NCBI GenBank assembly: GCA_944323075.1
Contig: CALURC010000016.1
Location: 821,332-885,331 of the forward strand
Source of the DNA: an uncultured Alistipes sp.
Lineage (GTDB): Bacteria > Bacteroidota > Bacteroidia > Bacteroidales > Rikenellaceae
Direction of reading: 5' to 3'
Length of the DNA stretch: 64,000 nucleotides
The number at the start of each line of letters is the position of its first letter. Position 1 is the first letter of the stretch. This document shows, piece by piece, positions 1 to 8,418 of the stretch. The notes beneath the pieces are model-generated. The model was not told the DNA's origin and made no database searches. It saw only the letters and a list, made by a program, of their open reading frames with translations. The translations under genes and the position numbers were made by a program.

Positions 1-1968
1 CATTGCCGAGAAGAGGTACCAAGCCGACATCTGACCGCAATCATCGTTTCCGCACAATCCGTCACGACGGGCCATGTAGAACCGATCGAACACCTCTCGA
101 ACGAGCCGCTGCGTTTTATAGGGCTGACCGACATAATTGTACATATAGGCCACATGGTGGCTCGGTTCGTTCCCGTGTGCATATTGTCCGATCAGTCCGG
201 TCACATCCGACACCCAAGCCACACCACGCAACTCTTCATCCAAGAAAAAGAGTGAGTCGAGCTTGTGCGAAAAAGCCTCGTTTCCTCCGATCAGATCGAC
301 CAGCCCCGGAACATCGTGCTGCACGTGCCACGTGTACTGCCACGAATTTCCCTCCGTATAGTCTCCTCCCAACAACTCGTGAGCAATGGAGAAGGGATCG
401 AACGGCGTCCGCCACTCACCTTTCGTATTGCGCGCCCGCATGAAACGGGTTTCGGGATCGAGCAGATTTTTATAGAAATTCGAACGACGTTCGAACAGCG
501 TCTGATCCTCCTTCTTCCCCAAAGCCTCTGCCATACGGGCCACACAACAGTCGTCATAGGCCGCTTCGAGGGTCCGCGAGACCGACTCCACTTCAACAAT
601 ATCGAACGGATAATAACCGTACTTCGTGTAACTCTCCCAGTCCGATTTCACGTGGCTGATCGTCGAAGCATCCTTGATCGCCCGATAGGCCTCCTCCGGA
701 TCGAACGAACGGGCTCCTTTCAGGTAGGCGTCTACAATGACGGGGATCGCATGATTGCCGATCATAGCATACGTTTCACAGAGTCCGTACTCGTTGGTCG
801 GTAACGCTCCGACCTGACGATAACGCTGCAACATCGAGTGGATAAACTCTTCGTTCCGGGCCGGAATCAAGATCGTGTAGAGCGGATGCAGCGCCCGATA
901 GGTATCCCACAACGAATAGTTCGTATAGAGATCCCCCTCTGTACTCTGATGAATCTTATGATCCCAACCGGAGTAGGTTCCGTCGACATCCGTCACGAGA
1001 TTCGGCATGATCAGCGAATGGTACAGCGCCGTATAGAACGACACGAGCTGATTATCGTCGACCGGATCGATCTGCATCATGGCGAGATTCTCGTTCCAGA
1101 CCCGATCGGCAGCCTTCATCACTTTATTAAAATTCCAGTGCGGAATCTCTGCCTCCATATTACGGCGAGCACCCTCTTCGCTCGCTGTCGACAGGGCAAC
1201 CTTTACGGACAACGGCTTGCTTTCCGCCTCTCCGAAGCCCGCGTACATTTTGCAGATTTTTCCGGCAATCTCTGTTTTTTCACCGACCGTACCGTCGCAA
1301 TAGGAGACAATCTCTTCGATCGGACGTGAAAAACGGATACAGAAATAGTATTGATGATCCTTGACGAATCCGGCGGAGTGTCGCACCCCGACCAAAGTCC
1401 GGTCGTCGATCTGCCGGATCGAACTCTGCATCGTCTCGTCGCCGATTCCGTGTCCCAAATCGAGAATCACGCCACTCTGGCTCCGTTCCGGATAGGTATA
1501 CCGATGAAAAGCTGTGCGAGGTGTTACGGTCATCTCCGCGAAAATATCGTAATCATCCAGACGTACGGAGTAGTAGCCGGGACGGGCCGTTTCATTGGCA
1601 TGATCGAATCGAGAGCGGTAACCCGAATCGGGATTCTCCTTTGAGCCGGCTTCGAAACAGGGTTCTCCGGTAATCGGCATCAACAGTATATCGCCCATAT
1701 CGGGACAACCTGTTCCGCTCAAATGGGTGTGAGAAAACCCGATAATCGAGCTGTCGGCATCGTGGTAGCCCGCACAATACTCCCACCCCTGTGTTCCGGT
1801 GTCCGGACTGACCTGGACCATAGCAAACGGGAGCGTCGCTCCAGGATAAGTATGCCCTACCGTTGCAGTTCCGATAAATGGATCTACATAATCGGTATAT
1901 GACCCTTTCGCAAAGGCATGTAATGAACATCCGAATAGGCAAATCGCAAAAAGTAAATATTTCTTCAT
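1..1968 (-). CDS. GH92 family alpha-mannosidase, partial at window edge
   Basis: The open frame runs unbroken from an ATG at 1968 off the left edge, so the C-terminus (probably about 100 residues) lies outside. The N-terminus is a signal peptide (MKKYLLFAICLFGC). The Cys after LFG could make it a lipoprotein, although the lipobox is imperfect; cleavage after AFA is the alternative. Mature family features follow: DPFIGT, GFSHTHLSGTGC near residue 80, NEPSHH, and the GNDDCGQMSAWY block at the truncated end. In GH92 these carry Ca2+-binding and catalytic acid/base residues. Known members are Ca2+-dependent exo-acting alpha-mannosidases trimming host or fungal mannans and N-glycans. It sits alone, divergent from a MATE exporter, with its own promoter. 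The family call is firm; the linkage specificity is unknown. Confidence 0.93.
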   Translation of the reverse strand, partial: MKKYLLFAICLFGCSLHAFAKGSYTDYVDPFIGTATVGHTYPGATLPFAMVQVSPDTGTQGWEYCAGYHDADSSIIGFSHTHLSGTGCPDMGDILLMPITGEPCFEAGSKENPDSGYRSRFDHANETARPGYYSVRLDDYDIFAEMTVTPRTAFHRYTYPERSQSGVILDLGHGIGDETMQSSIRQIDDRTLVGVRHSAGFVKDHQYYFCIRFSRPIEEIVSYCDGTVGEKTEIAGKICKMYAGFGEAESKPLSVKVALSTASEEGARRNMEAEIPHWNFNKVMKAADRVWNENLAMMQIDPVDDNQLVSFYTALYHSLIMPNLVTDVDGTYSGWDHKIHQSTEGDLYTNYSLWDTYRALHPLYTILIPARNEEFIHSMLQRYRQVGALPTNEYGLCETYAMIGNHAIPVIVDAYLKGARSFDPEEAYRAIKDASTISHVKSDWESYTKYGYYPFDIVEVESVSRTLEAAYDDCCVARMAEALGKKEDQTLFERRSNFYKNLLDPETRFMRARNTKGEWRTPFDPFSIAHELLGGDYTEGNSWQYTWHVQHDVPGLVDLIGGNEAFSHKLDSLFFLDEELRGVAWVSDVTGLIGQYAHGNEPSHHVAYMYNYVGQPYKTQRLVREVFDRFYMARRDGLCGNDDCGQMSAWYLFSAM

Positions 1969-2004
1969 CCTCGTATGTTTTAAACAGATTTTACGTATTC
2001 CTAA

Positions 2005-2035
2005 CAAAAATAGCGAAATCCGTGACATAAACCAA
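2005..2035 (-). promoter_or_regulatory. Promoter of the GH92 gene
   Basis: On the minus strand a -7 box TATTTTTG (2005-2012) is preceded by TTG (2033-2035) with a 20-base spacer. This matches the Bacteroidota TTG-N19/21-TAnnTTTG pattern. The predicted leader is about 35 nt. Confidence 0.6.
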
Positions 2036-2088
2036 CGCCCCGGCCGATCAAAAACGTTCTATTTTCTCTGACATTACGAAATTTACCC

Positions 2089-2096
2089 TATCTTTG
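2089..2096 (+). promoter_or_regulatory. -7 box of the MATE exporter promoter
   Basis: TATCTTTG matches the Bacteroidota -7 consensus exactly; the -33 region is weak. A TTG in the same frame as the downstream gene (2094) lies inside this box, so translation cannot sensibly begin there. Confidence 0.55.
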
Positions 2097-2120
2097 CGCA
2101 CATTTTTCAACACTCCGACT

Positions 2121-3482
2121 ATGTCTGCTTTTACCCGCATACTGCGATACATGCCACAATACAAAGCCAACATCACACTGGCCTACCCGGTTATTCTCGC
2201 ACAAATCGGTCAAGTAATCGTCCAACTCGCCGACAGCGCCATGGTCGGCCATTTGGGCTCGACAGCTTTAGCTGCAGTCTCTTTTGCCGGAGCCTTGTTT
2301 ACAATTTTTCTTTTCTGGGGAACAGGGCTGGCCCTAGGGCTCACTCCACTAATAGGAGAAGCCTATGCATGCAGACGTCCGAAAATTGCAGCCGAACTAT
2401 TTCAAAATGCCCTGACACTCTACTTTTTTATCGGAGTTTTACTTTTCGGTATTCTGTACGGACTCAGCTTTTTACTCCCATACATGGGACAAGAACCCGA
2501 AGTCGCCGCACTCGCCCGTCCCTACTTTCTCTATCTGGCGTGGTCCATCATTCCTTATATGATTTTTCTGGCCTTCAAACAATTTCTCGAAGGCATCGGG
2601 AATACCCGTACCGGCATGATCATCGTACTCTCTGCCAACTTACTGAACATCTTTTTCAACTATTTACTGATCTACGGAAAATTCGGATTCCCCGAAATGG
2701 GAACAGCCGGAGCCGGTGCAGCAACATTGATCTCACGAATCTGCATGCTGTTCTTTATGCCGATCTATTTCATTTCAAATTTATCGGCTCGCCGATATTT
2801 CCGTTTCTTCTCTCGTGCAGCTCATAGCCTCGCCCGATTCCGTCAGTTATTCGCGATCGGATTTCCTATCTCCATTCAGGTCGTGCTGGAGGTACTCGCT
2901 TTCGCCCTCTCCTCAATTATGATGGGATGGATCGGATCGAACCAACAAGCCGCCCACCAAGTAGTGATCTCGATCGCAACATTCGCCTATATGATCCAAG
3001 TGGGTATCGCCTCAGCAACCACCATCCTCATCAGTCACGCTTTCGGAAGTGCCAATCCCCGCAAAATCCGACGAATATCCGTCGCCTCCTGCCACATGGC
3101 ATTAGCTGTCAGCCTGATCACTATGATCGCTTTGATTTTGCTCCGTAAACAGCTACCCCTGATGTTCACCAACGATCCGATCGTCATCTCGATTGCAGCA
3201 CAACTCTTCATCTTCGCCGGACTCTATCAAATATCGGATGGATTGCAAACTATTTTAGTCGGGATTTTAAGAGGAATACAAGACGTATCCGTTTTGATGC
3301 GCTATGCATTCATCTCCTACATTGTCATCAATTTACCGGTCGGATATCTCTGTGCTTTCGTTCTGGGAATGGGCGCTCCGGGTTTGTGGCTCGGGTTCAT
3401 TTTCGGACTCAGTATTGCTGCTTGGCTCTACTACCGTCGTACCCGTCGCTTCTTCGACAGCCAAACATTGCATTCCAAATAA
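2121..3482 (+). CDS. MATE family multidrug/metabolite efflux transporter
   Basis: A 453-residue polytopic inner-membrane protein with about 12 hydrophobic segments. It carries the MATE N-terminal signature (YPVILAQIGQ, then DSAMVGHLG) and an internal second half with the matching PISIQVVLEV segment. MATE proteins export cationic drugs and metabolites in exchange for Na+ or H+. I start it at ATG 2121 (MSAFTRIL) rather than upstream because the in-frame TTG at 2094 falls inside the promoter -7 box. It is monocistronic and converges on rnz across a shared hairpin terminator. The substrate cannot be inferred. Confidence 0.93.
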   Translation: MSAFTRILRYMPQYKANITLAYPVILAQIGQVIVQLADSAMVGHLGSTALAAVSFAGALFTIFLFWGTGLALGLTPLIGEAYACRRPKIAAELFQNALTLYFFIGVLLFGILYGLSFLLPYMGQEPEVAALARPYFLYLAWSIIPYMIFLAFKQFLEGIGNTRTGMIIVLSANLLNIFFNYLLIYGKFGFPEMGTAGAGAATLISRICMLFFMPIYFISNLSARRYFRFFSRAAHSLARFRQLFAIGFPISIQVVLEVLAFALSSIMMGWIGSNQQAAHQVVISIATFAYMIQVGIASATTILISHAFGSANPRKIRRISVASCHMALAVSLITMIALILLRKQLPLMFTNDPIVISIAAQLFIFAGLYQISDGLQTILVGILRGIQDVSVLMRYAFISYIVINLPVGYLCAFVLGMGAPGLWLGFIFGLSIAAWLYYRRTRRFFDSQTLHSK

Positions 3483-3485
3483 AAA

Positions 3486-3515
3486 CGGAGACGTCTCCTC
3501 GTCCGATCGTCTCCG
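3486..3515. terminator. Shared terminator of MATE exporter and rnz
   Basis: An 8-bp stem, CGGAGACG/CGTCTCCG, with a 14-base loop. It is flanked by an A-run on the left (a T-run for the minus-strand rnz transcript) and by CTTTAAAAATTT on the right. It lies between converging stop codons and probably acts in both directions. Confidence 0.7.
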
Positions 3516-3537
3516 CTTTAAAAATTTATTTCCCTTC

Positions 3538-4476
3538 TTATTTTTGAGGCACCTTCCTCATACAAGGTATCTCATAACTTTTACCCTCAATCGCAGCCTC
3601 GCTGTTGGGGAAAATCTCGCGAGCTTCCGTTTCAAGCAGATGCAAGTCTTTGTACCGGGAGGAAAAATGGCCGATCAACAAGCGTCCGGCACCTGCCGTA
3701 AGCGCAACTTGAGCAGCCTGTTTGGCCGTGGAATGCCCTGTCTTTTTAGCTAAAGCCCGGTCTTCATCCGCAAAGGTCGCTTCGTGGTACATCAAATCGA
3801 CTCCGGACACCAACTCTGCCGCCCGATGCGAGTAGAGCGTATCACTCAAATAGGCAAAACTACGCTCTCGATAGGGCCGATAGGTCAACTCCGTATTGAG
3901 AATCGTCTCTCCGCTCTCCAAAACTACATCTTCTCCCCGCTTAGCCGCCCTACACTGGGCAATTCCCAATCCATATCGTTCTATCGCTTCTTTATGAAGA
4001 TTCAAGGCCGGAGCTTTCTCCCGGAACAGGAATCCAGCAGCCGGTACCCTATGTCGCAGCGGGACAGACCATACCTCCAACGTCTTGTTTTCAAACAACC
4101 GCTTATGCTTTCTGGTCTCAATCTCACGCCACTGGACCTCATAAGAGAGTTCCGAGTCAAAATAACGTAGATGATTGGCAAGAATTTCATCGAACGGCCT
4201 TGGAGCAAAAATCTGTAACGGAGTTTTTTTTCCCATCAATCCCAATGTCGAGATCAGTCCAAATACTCCATAGACATGATCTCCGTGCAGATGGGATAAA
4301 AAAACGGCTTGGAGCTTCATCGGATTGATTCCGCAACGGATCAGACGTTGCTGGGTTCCTTCCCCGCAATCAATCAAAAAAAACTGCTCATGTACATTGA
4401 GTACATGAGCAGAAGGATTACGTTCGGGAGTCGGCGTAGCCGAACTGTTACCCAATATGGTGACCCGAAACGTCAT
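3538..4476 (-). CDS. rnz: Ribonuclease Z
   Basis: A 312-residue metallo-beta-lactamase-fold endonuclease that removes 3' trailers from tRNA precursors. The zinc motif HLHGDH (H62, H64, D66, H67) is intact. The N-terminal TILGNSSATPT and C-terminal GHFSSRY blocks are typical of the ElaC/RNase Z family, and the length is normal for the short bacterial form. It begins only 21 bases after the rpsA stop, so it is probably transcribed with S1 and ends at the hairpin at 3486-3515. Confidence 0.95.
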   Translation of the reverse strand: MTFRVTILGNSSATPTPERNPSAHVLNVHEQFFLIDCGEGTQQRLIRCGINPMKLQAVFLSHLHGDHVYGVFGLISTLGLMGKKTPLQIFAPRPFDEILANHLRYFDSELSYEVQWREIETRKHKRLFENKTLEVWSVPLRHRVPAAGFLFREKAPALNLHKEAIERYGLGIAQCRAAKRGEDVVLESGETILNTELTYRPYRERSFAYLSDTLYSHRAAELVSGVDLMYHEATFADEDRALAKKTGHSTAKQAAQVALTAGAGRLLIGHFSSRYKDLHLLETEAREIFPNSEAAIEGKSYEIPCMRKVPQK

Positions 4477-4497
4477 AGTTCACAACTTGGTGAAGAA

Positions 4498-6384
4498 CTA
4501 TTCGTTCTTCTCAGCTTCAGCTGCGCTCTCTTCCATCTTGGCTTTCAATTCAGCCAAAGAAGAGATATCACCCAAAGTCGTCTTTTCTACCGATGCGTTG
4601 ATTTTCTTCACAGACTCTTTAGCAGCATCGTCGGCTTTACGACGCTCTGCCTTTTCAGCCTGAGCCTCTTGTTTCTTGACATCCTCGAAAATACGTGTAT
4701 GCGACAACTGAATACGTTTGGTTGCTTTAGAGAATTCGGTTACCTTAAAGTCGAGTGTTTCACCTACTTGAGCTGTCGTTCCGTCCTCTTTAACGAGCTG
4801 TTTTGCAGGAGCGAAACCTTCTACGTTATCTCCCAACGATACAACAGCACCCTTATCGGTCATTTCGGTAATCGTACCCTTATGGATCGAATCTACTGTA
4901 AATTGAGCTTCGAAAGCATTCCATGGATTATCTTCCAGTTGTTTATGACCCAGGCTCAAACGGCGGTTCTCCTTATCGATTTCCAGTACGACTACATCGA
5001 TATCAGCTCCGATCTGAGTAAATTCAGCCGGATGTTTGATCTTCTTGGTCCAACTCAGATCCGAGATGTGGATCAAACCGTCGATACCCTCTTCGATCTC
5101 AACAAACACACCGAAGTTTGTGAAATTACGCACTTTAGCCGTATGTTTCGATCCAACCGGATAACGCTCTTCGATATTTGCCCAAGGATCAGAAGTCAGC
5201 TGTTTGATACCCAACGACATCTTGCGTTCTTCGCGATCCAGTGTAAGGATTACGGCTTCCACTTCGTCACCCACCTTCATGAACTCCTGAGCTGAACGCA
5301 AATGCTGGCTCCAAGACATCTCTGAAACGTGGATCAGACCTTCTACACCCGGAGCGATTTCGATAAATGCACCGTAGTCGGCCATAACGACAACCTTTCC
5401 TTTTACGCGATCGCCCACTTTCAAGTCAGCATCCAAAGCATCCCACGGATGCGGAGAGAGCTGTTTCAAACCGAGTGCGATACGTTTCTTTGCGTCGTCG
5501 AAATCGAGAATTACGACATTGAGTTTCTGATCGAGGTGAACGATCTCTTCGGGATGGTTCACACGGCCCCAACTCAAATCGGTGATGTGAATCAAACCGT
5601 CTACGCCGCCCAAATCGATAAATACACCGTAAGAGGTGATGTTTTTGACCGTACCTTCGAGAATCTGTCCTTTTTCGAGTTTGGACATAATCTCTTTCTT
5701 CTGTGCCTCGAGTTCGGCCTCGATCAGAGCCTTGTGCGACACGACTACGTTGCGGAACTCCTGATTGATCTTAACCACCTTGAATTCCATCGTTTTGTCA
5801 ACATAGATATCGTAATCGCGGATCGGTTTAACATCGATTTGAGATCCTGGCAAGAAGGCCTCGATACCGAATACATCGACAATCATACCGCCCTTGGTAC
5901 GGCATTTGATGTAACCCTTGATCACTTCGTCTTTTTCGAGAGCCTCGTTCACGCGATCCCATGAACGCAACTGACGAGCCTTTTTATGTGACAGTACGAG
6001 TTGACCTTTTTTGTCTTCTGCACTTTCAACATAAACTTCTACTTTCTCCCCTACGGCCAGTTCGGGGTTATATCTGAATTCGCCGATCGGAATGATACCT
6101 TCTGATTTGTAACCGATATTTACGACTACTTCACGTTTGTTTACGCCGATCACTGTACCTTCGACTACTTCACCCACCTGAACTTTCGAAAGAGTCTGAT
6201 CATATTCTGCTTCGATGTGCTCTTTCGTGTCGTCATAAACGCCCAGATCGTGTTCATAGGCATCCCAATCGAACGTAGCGAGATCAACCTGAGCTGCAGC
6301 TTTCGGTTGAGCTACTTTCTTTTCTTCTTGATTTTCGTTGTTTGTTGTCATGTTGTTTTGTTTATCAATTAATGTGTTAGACAT
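4498..6384 (-). CDS. rpsA: 30S ribosomal protein S1
   Basis: A 628-residue protein with six S1/OB RNA-binding repeats, roughly at residues 68-135, 150-215, 238-306, 322-392, 408-478 and 495-560. Repeats 3-5 carry the GxFVxLxxGVxGLIHxSDLSW type motif. S1 binds mRNA upstream of the start codon and matters for initiation on the SD-poor messages of this phylum. Both ends are charged and low in complexity. A second ATG at 6351 (MTTNNENQ, 617 residues) sits in an A-rich context and is an equally credible start. Its promoter lies at 6433-6463, and rnz follows in the same direction. Confidence 0.96.
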   Translation of the reverse strand: MSNTLIDKQNNMTTNNENQEEKKVAQPKAAAQVDLATFDWDAYEHDLGVYDDTKEHIEAEYDQTLSKVQVGEVVEGTVIGVNKREVVVNIGYKSEGIIPIGEFRYNPELAVGEKVEVYVESAEDKKGQLVLSHKKARQLRSWDRVNEALEKDEVIKGYIKCRTKGGMIVDVFGIEAFLPGSQIDVKPIRDYDIYVDKTMEFKVVKINQEFRNVVVSHKALIEAELEAQKKEIMSKLEKGQILEGTVKNITSYGVFIDLGGVDGLIHITDLSWGRVNHPEEIVHLDQKLNVVILDFDDAKKRIALGLKQLSPHPWDALDADLKVGDRVKGKVVVMADYGAFIEIAPGVEGLIHVSEMSWSQHLRSAQEFMKVGDEVEAVILTLDREERKMSLGIKQLTSDPWANIEERYPVGSKHTAKVRNFTNFGVFVEIEEGIDGLIHISDLSWTKKIKHPAEFTQIGADIDVVVLEIDKENRRLSLGHKQLEDNPWNAFEAQFTVDSIHKGTITEMTDKGAVVSLGDNVEGFAPAKQLVKEDGTTAQVGETLDFKVTEFSKATKRIQLSHTRIFEDVKKQEAQAEKAERRKADDAAKESVKKINASVEKTTLGDISSLAELKAKMEESAAEAEKNE

Positions 6385-6432
6385 TATTTATAGAGCTTTA
6401 CCGGATACGGTTTGCACCACAGTAAAACAGGG

Positions 6433-6463
6433 CAAAGATAATGATTTATCAGCGATTAACAAA
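6433..6463 (-). promoter_or_regulatory. Promoter of rpsA
   Basis: On the minus strand TTTG (6460-6463), a 19-base spacer and TATCTTTG (6433-6440) form an exact Bacteroidota -33/-7 promoter. It lies about 50 bases before the first rpsA ATG. Confidence 0.75.
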
Positions 6464-6502
6464 AAACAGCACGGTTTTGTTCAGATAAAAAGCACTATCT
6501 GC

Positions 6503-6533
6503 TTGGGATTTTCATAAATAAAATCTATCTTTA
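6503..6533 (+). promoter_or_regulatory. Probable promoter of the nucleoside kinase gene
   Basis: TTG (6503-6505) and TATCTTTA (6526-6533) are separated by about 20 bases, close to the Bacteroidota consensus with one mismatch in the -7 box. It is divergent from the rpsA promoter. Confidence 0.45.
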
Positions 6534-6586
6534 TAAGGAGAAGACTACCTTCTATTTCCACTTAACACAAAATCAATCAAACGTTT

Positions 6587-8266
6587 ATGAACGCCGAAAC
6601 CGTTAAAATATATTGTGAAAACACAAACAGCAGCCTATTCGTCGAGCAAGGAACTTCTTTAATGCAAGTTGCTGACATGCTATCGATTCCCACCCGTCCA
6701 CATGCTCCTTTGTTGGCTTGCTACGTAAACAACCGGTTACGTGAGTTGAATTTCAAAATATACACTCCACTCACGTTACGTTTCATCGACATCACTCATT
6801 TCGAAGGGATGCGCGTATACCAGCGAACCCTATTTTTCATTCTCTACAAAGCGTCTCACGACCTCTATCCCGACCGGACCCTCCATATCAAACATGCCGT
6901 AGCCAAAGGGTTTTACTGCGAGATCGAGGGGATGGAAGATATTTCGGACGAAGAATTGGATCGGTTAAGAGAGCGAATGCAAGCCATTATCAACCAGAAT
7001 ATTCCAATCGTTCGAAACAGAATCACCTTTGACGAGGCCACTGAAATTCTCAAGAAAAACAAGCTCAACGACAAGTTATCACTACTTGAGACAAGACCCC
7101 ACCTCTACGTATCGATCTACAACATGGCTGACATGGTCGGATATTTTTACGGAGTGCTTGCCGTATCAACCGGATACATCCACATGTTCGACATCCACAA
7201 ATACTATAAGGGGTTCCGCATCGCCACACCACAGCGTACAGACCCCAGCCGGATCGAAGAAGAGGTTCCGCAAGACAAGATGTTCGAAGTATTCAACGAA
7301 TACAATCGCTGGGTCGAAATCATCGGTGTTGCCTATATCGGTGCTCTAAATGAGAAAATCCTCAACCACAAAGGAGGCGAATTGCTCCGTATCGCAGAAT
7401 CGCTACACGAGAAAAGTATCGGTTACATTGCCGACCGCATTGCAGAACGACACAAACAGGGGAAAGCAAAAATCGTCTTGATTTCAGGGCCCTCTTCAAG
7501 TGGCAAAACGACTTTTGCCAAACGTTTAGGCATCCAGTTAAGTATATGGGGTCTGGACCCTGTTTTGATCTCGCTGGACGACTATTTTATCGACCGGGAA
7601 AAGACTCCGCGTGACGAAAACGGAGAATACGATTTCGAGGCACTCGAAGCGATCGATGTTCCAATGTTCAACGACCACCTGAATCGTTTACTGCAAGGTG
7701 AAGAGGTGGACATGCCTCGATACAATTTCATTTCCGGGAAACGGGAATTTCCCGGAAAAAAATTAAAAATGAAAAACAATTCGGTCCTGGTCATAGAAGG
7801 CATCCACGGGCTCAATCCGAAACTGACCCCGCATATCGATGCCGACATGAAATTCAAAGTCTATGTCTCAGCTCTGACCTCCATTTCGATCGACAACTTA
7901 AATCGGGTCGCGACAACGGACAACCGTCTGATCCGGCGCATTGTACGGGATTATCGTACACGCGGAAACAACGCTACCGATACACTACGCCGCTGGGAAA
8001 GTGTCCGAAGGGGCGAGGACAAACACATATTCCCCAATCAGGAACAGGCCGATATGATCTTCAACTCCTCCCTATTCTACGAATTGGCTGTTCTAAAAGA
8101 TTATGTCCGTCCGTTATTGCGTGAAGTACCCGACACGACTCACGAATTCGGCGAAGCCCGCAGGCTGCTCAAATTCCTCGATCTGTTTACCGCAATGGAC
8201 GGGACGGAAATTCCTCCGACCTCTATTCTGCGGGAATTTATCGGAGGTAGTGCTTTTGAATACTAA
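6587..8266 (+). CDS. TGS-domain nucleoside (uridine-type) kinase
   Basis: A 559-residue fusion. The N-terminal part (about 1-230) resembles the TGS and second-additional domains of threonyl-tRNA synthetase. The C-terminal part (about 290-500) is a P-loop uridine/phosphoribulokinase-type kinase with Walker A GPSSSGKTT (residues 301-309, K307) and the following LDDYF substrate-side motif. This architecture is common in Bacteroidota and is usually annotated as nucleoside or uridine kinase. Uridine to UMP is the likely reaction, but the role of the synthetase-like half is not established. It has its own promoter, and gcvP follows on the same strand after 150 bases with a separate promoter. Confidence 0.88.
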   Translation: MNAETVKIYCENTNSSLFVEQGTSLMQVADMLSIPTRPHAPLLACYVNNRLRELNFKIYTPLTLRFIDITHFEGMRVYQRTLFFILYKASHDLYPDRTLHIKHAVAKGFYCEIEGMEDISDEELDRLRERMQAIINQNIPIVRNRITFDEATEILKKNKLNDKLSLLETRPHLYVSIYNMADMVGYFYGVLAVSTGYIHMFDIHKYYKGFRIATPQRTDPSRIEEEVPQDKMFEVFNEYNRWVEIIGVAYIGALNEKILNHKGGELLRIAESLHEKSIGYIADRIAERHKQGKAKIVLISGPSSSGKTTFAKRLGIQLSIWGLDPVLISLDDYFIDREKTPRDENGEYDFEALEAIDVPMFNDHLNRLLQGEEVDMPRYNFISGKREFPGKKLKMKNNSVLVIEGIHGLNPKLTPHIDADMKFKVYVSALTSISIDNLNRVATTDNRLIRRIVRDYRTRGNNATDTLRRWESVRRGEDKHIFPNQEQADMIFNSSLFYELAVLKDYVRPLLREVPDTTHEFGEARRLLKFLDLFTAMDGTEIPPTSILREFIGGSAFEY

Positions 8267-8293
8267 CCGGGGAACAAACAAAGGATCAGATTT

Positions 8294-8349
8294 CTTTCCG
8301 TCTCACTCAGATTGTTTATAAAATATTCAAAACTTCACGGGACGGAAAG
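8294..8349 (+). repeat. 9-bp inverted repeat upstream of gcvP
   Basis: CTTTCCGTC (8294-8302) and GACGGAAAG (8341-8349) are perfect inverted copies separated by 38 bases. They lie between the kinase stop and the gcvP -33 element. No T-run follows, so it is not a typical terminator. It could be a dyad operator or a leader of the upstream mRNA. Confidence 0.35.
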
Positions 8350-8357
8350 AGGTTTGG

Positions 8358-8390
8358 TTTGTATTATTTCCTCTCATATTGTTACTTTTG
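8358..8390 (+). promoter_or_regulatory. Promoter of gcvP
   Basis: TTTG (8358-8361), a 21-base spacer and TACTTTTG (8383-8390) fit the Bacteroidota consensus. Its position rules out a TTG start at 8359 and fixes translation at ATG 8419. Confidence 0.65.
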
Positions 8391-8418
8391 TCCGTTATTT
8401 CAATCCCATATACTTCGT

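Noticed and set aside
4309-5295. 328-codon plus-strand frame
   Set aside because: Antisense to rpsA and rnz, whose identity is certain. Its composition is odd (many Phe, Leu and Cys) and it has no promoter.
8267-8418. Glycine riboswitch before gcvP
   Set aside because: The region is too short for the tandem aptamer and the conserved cores are absent; only a simple dyad and a promoter are seen.
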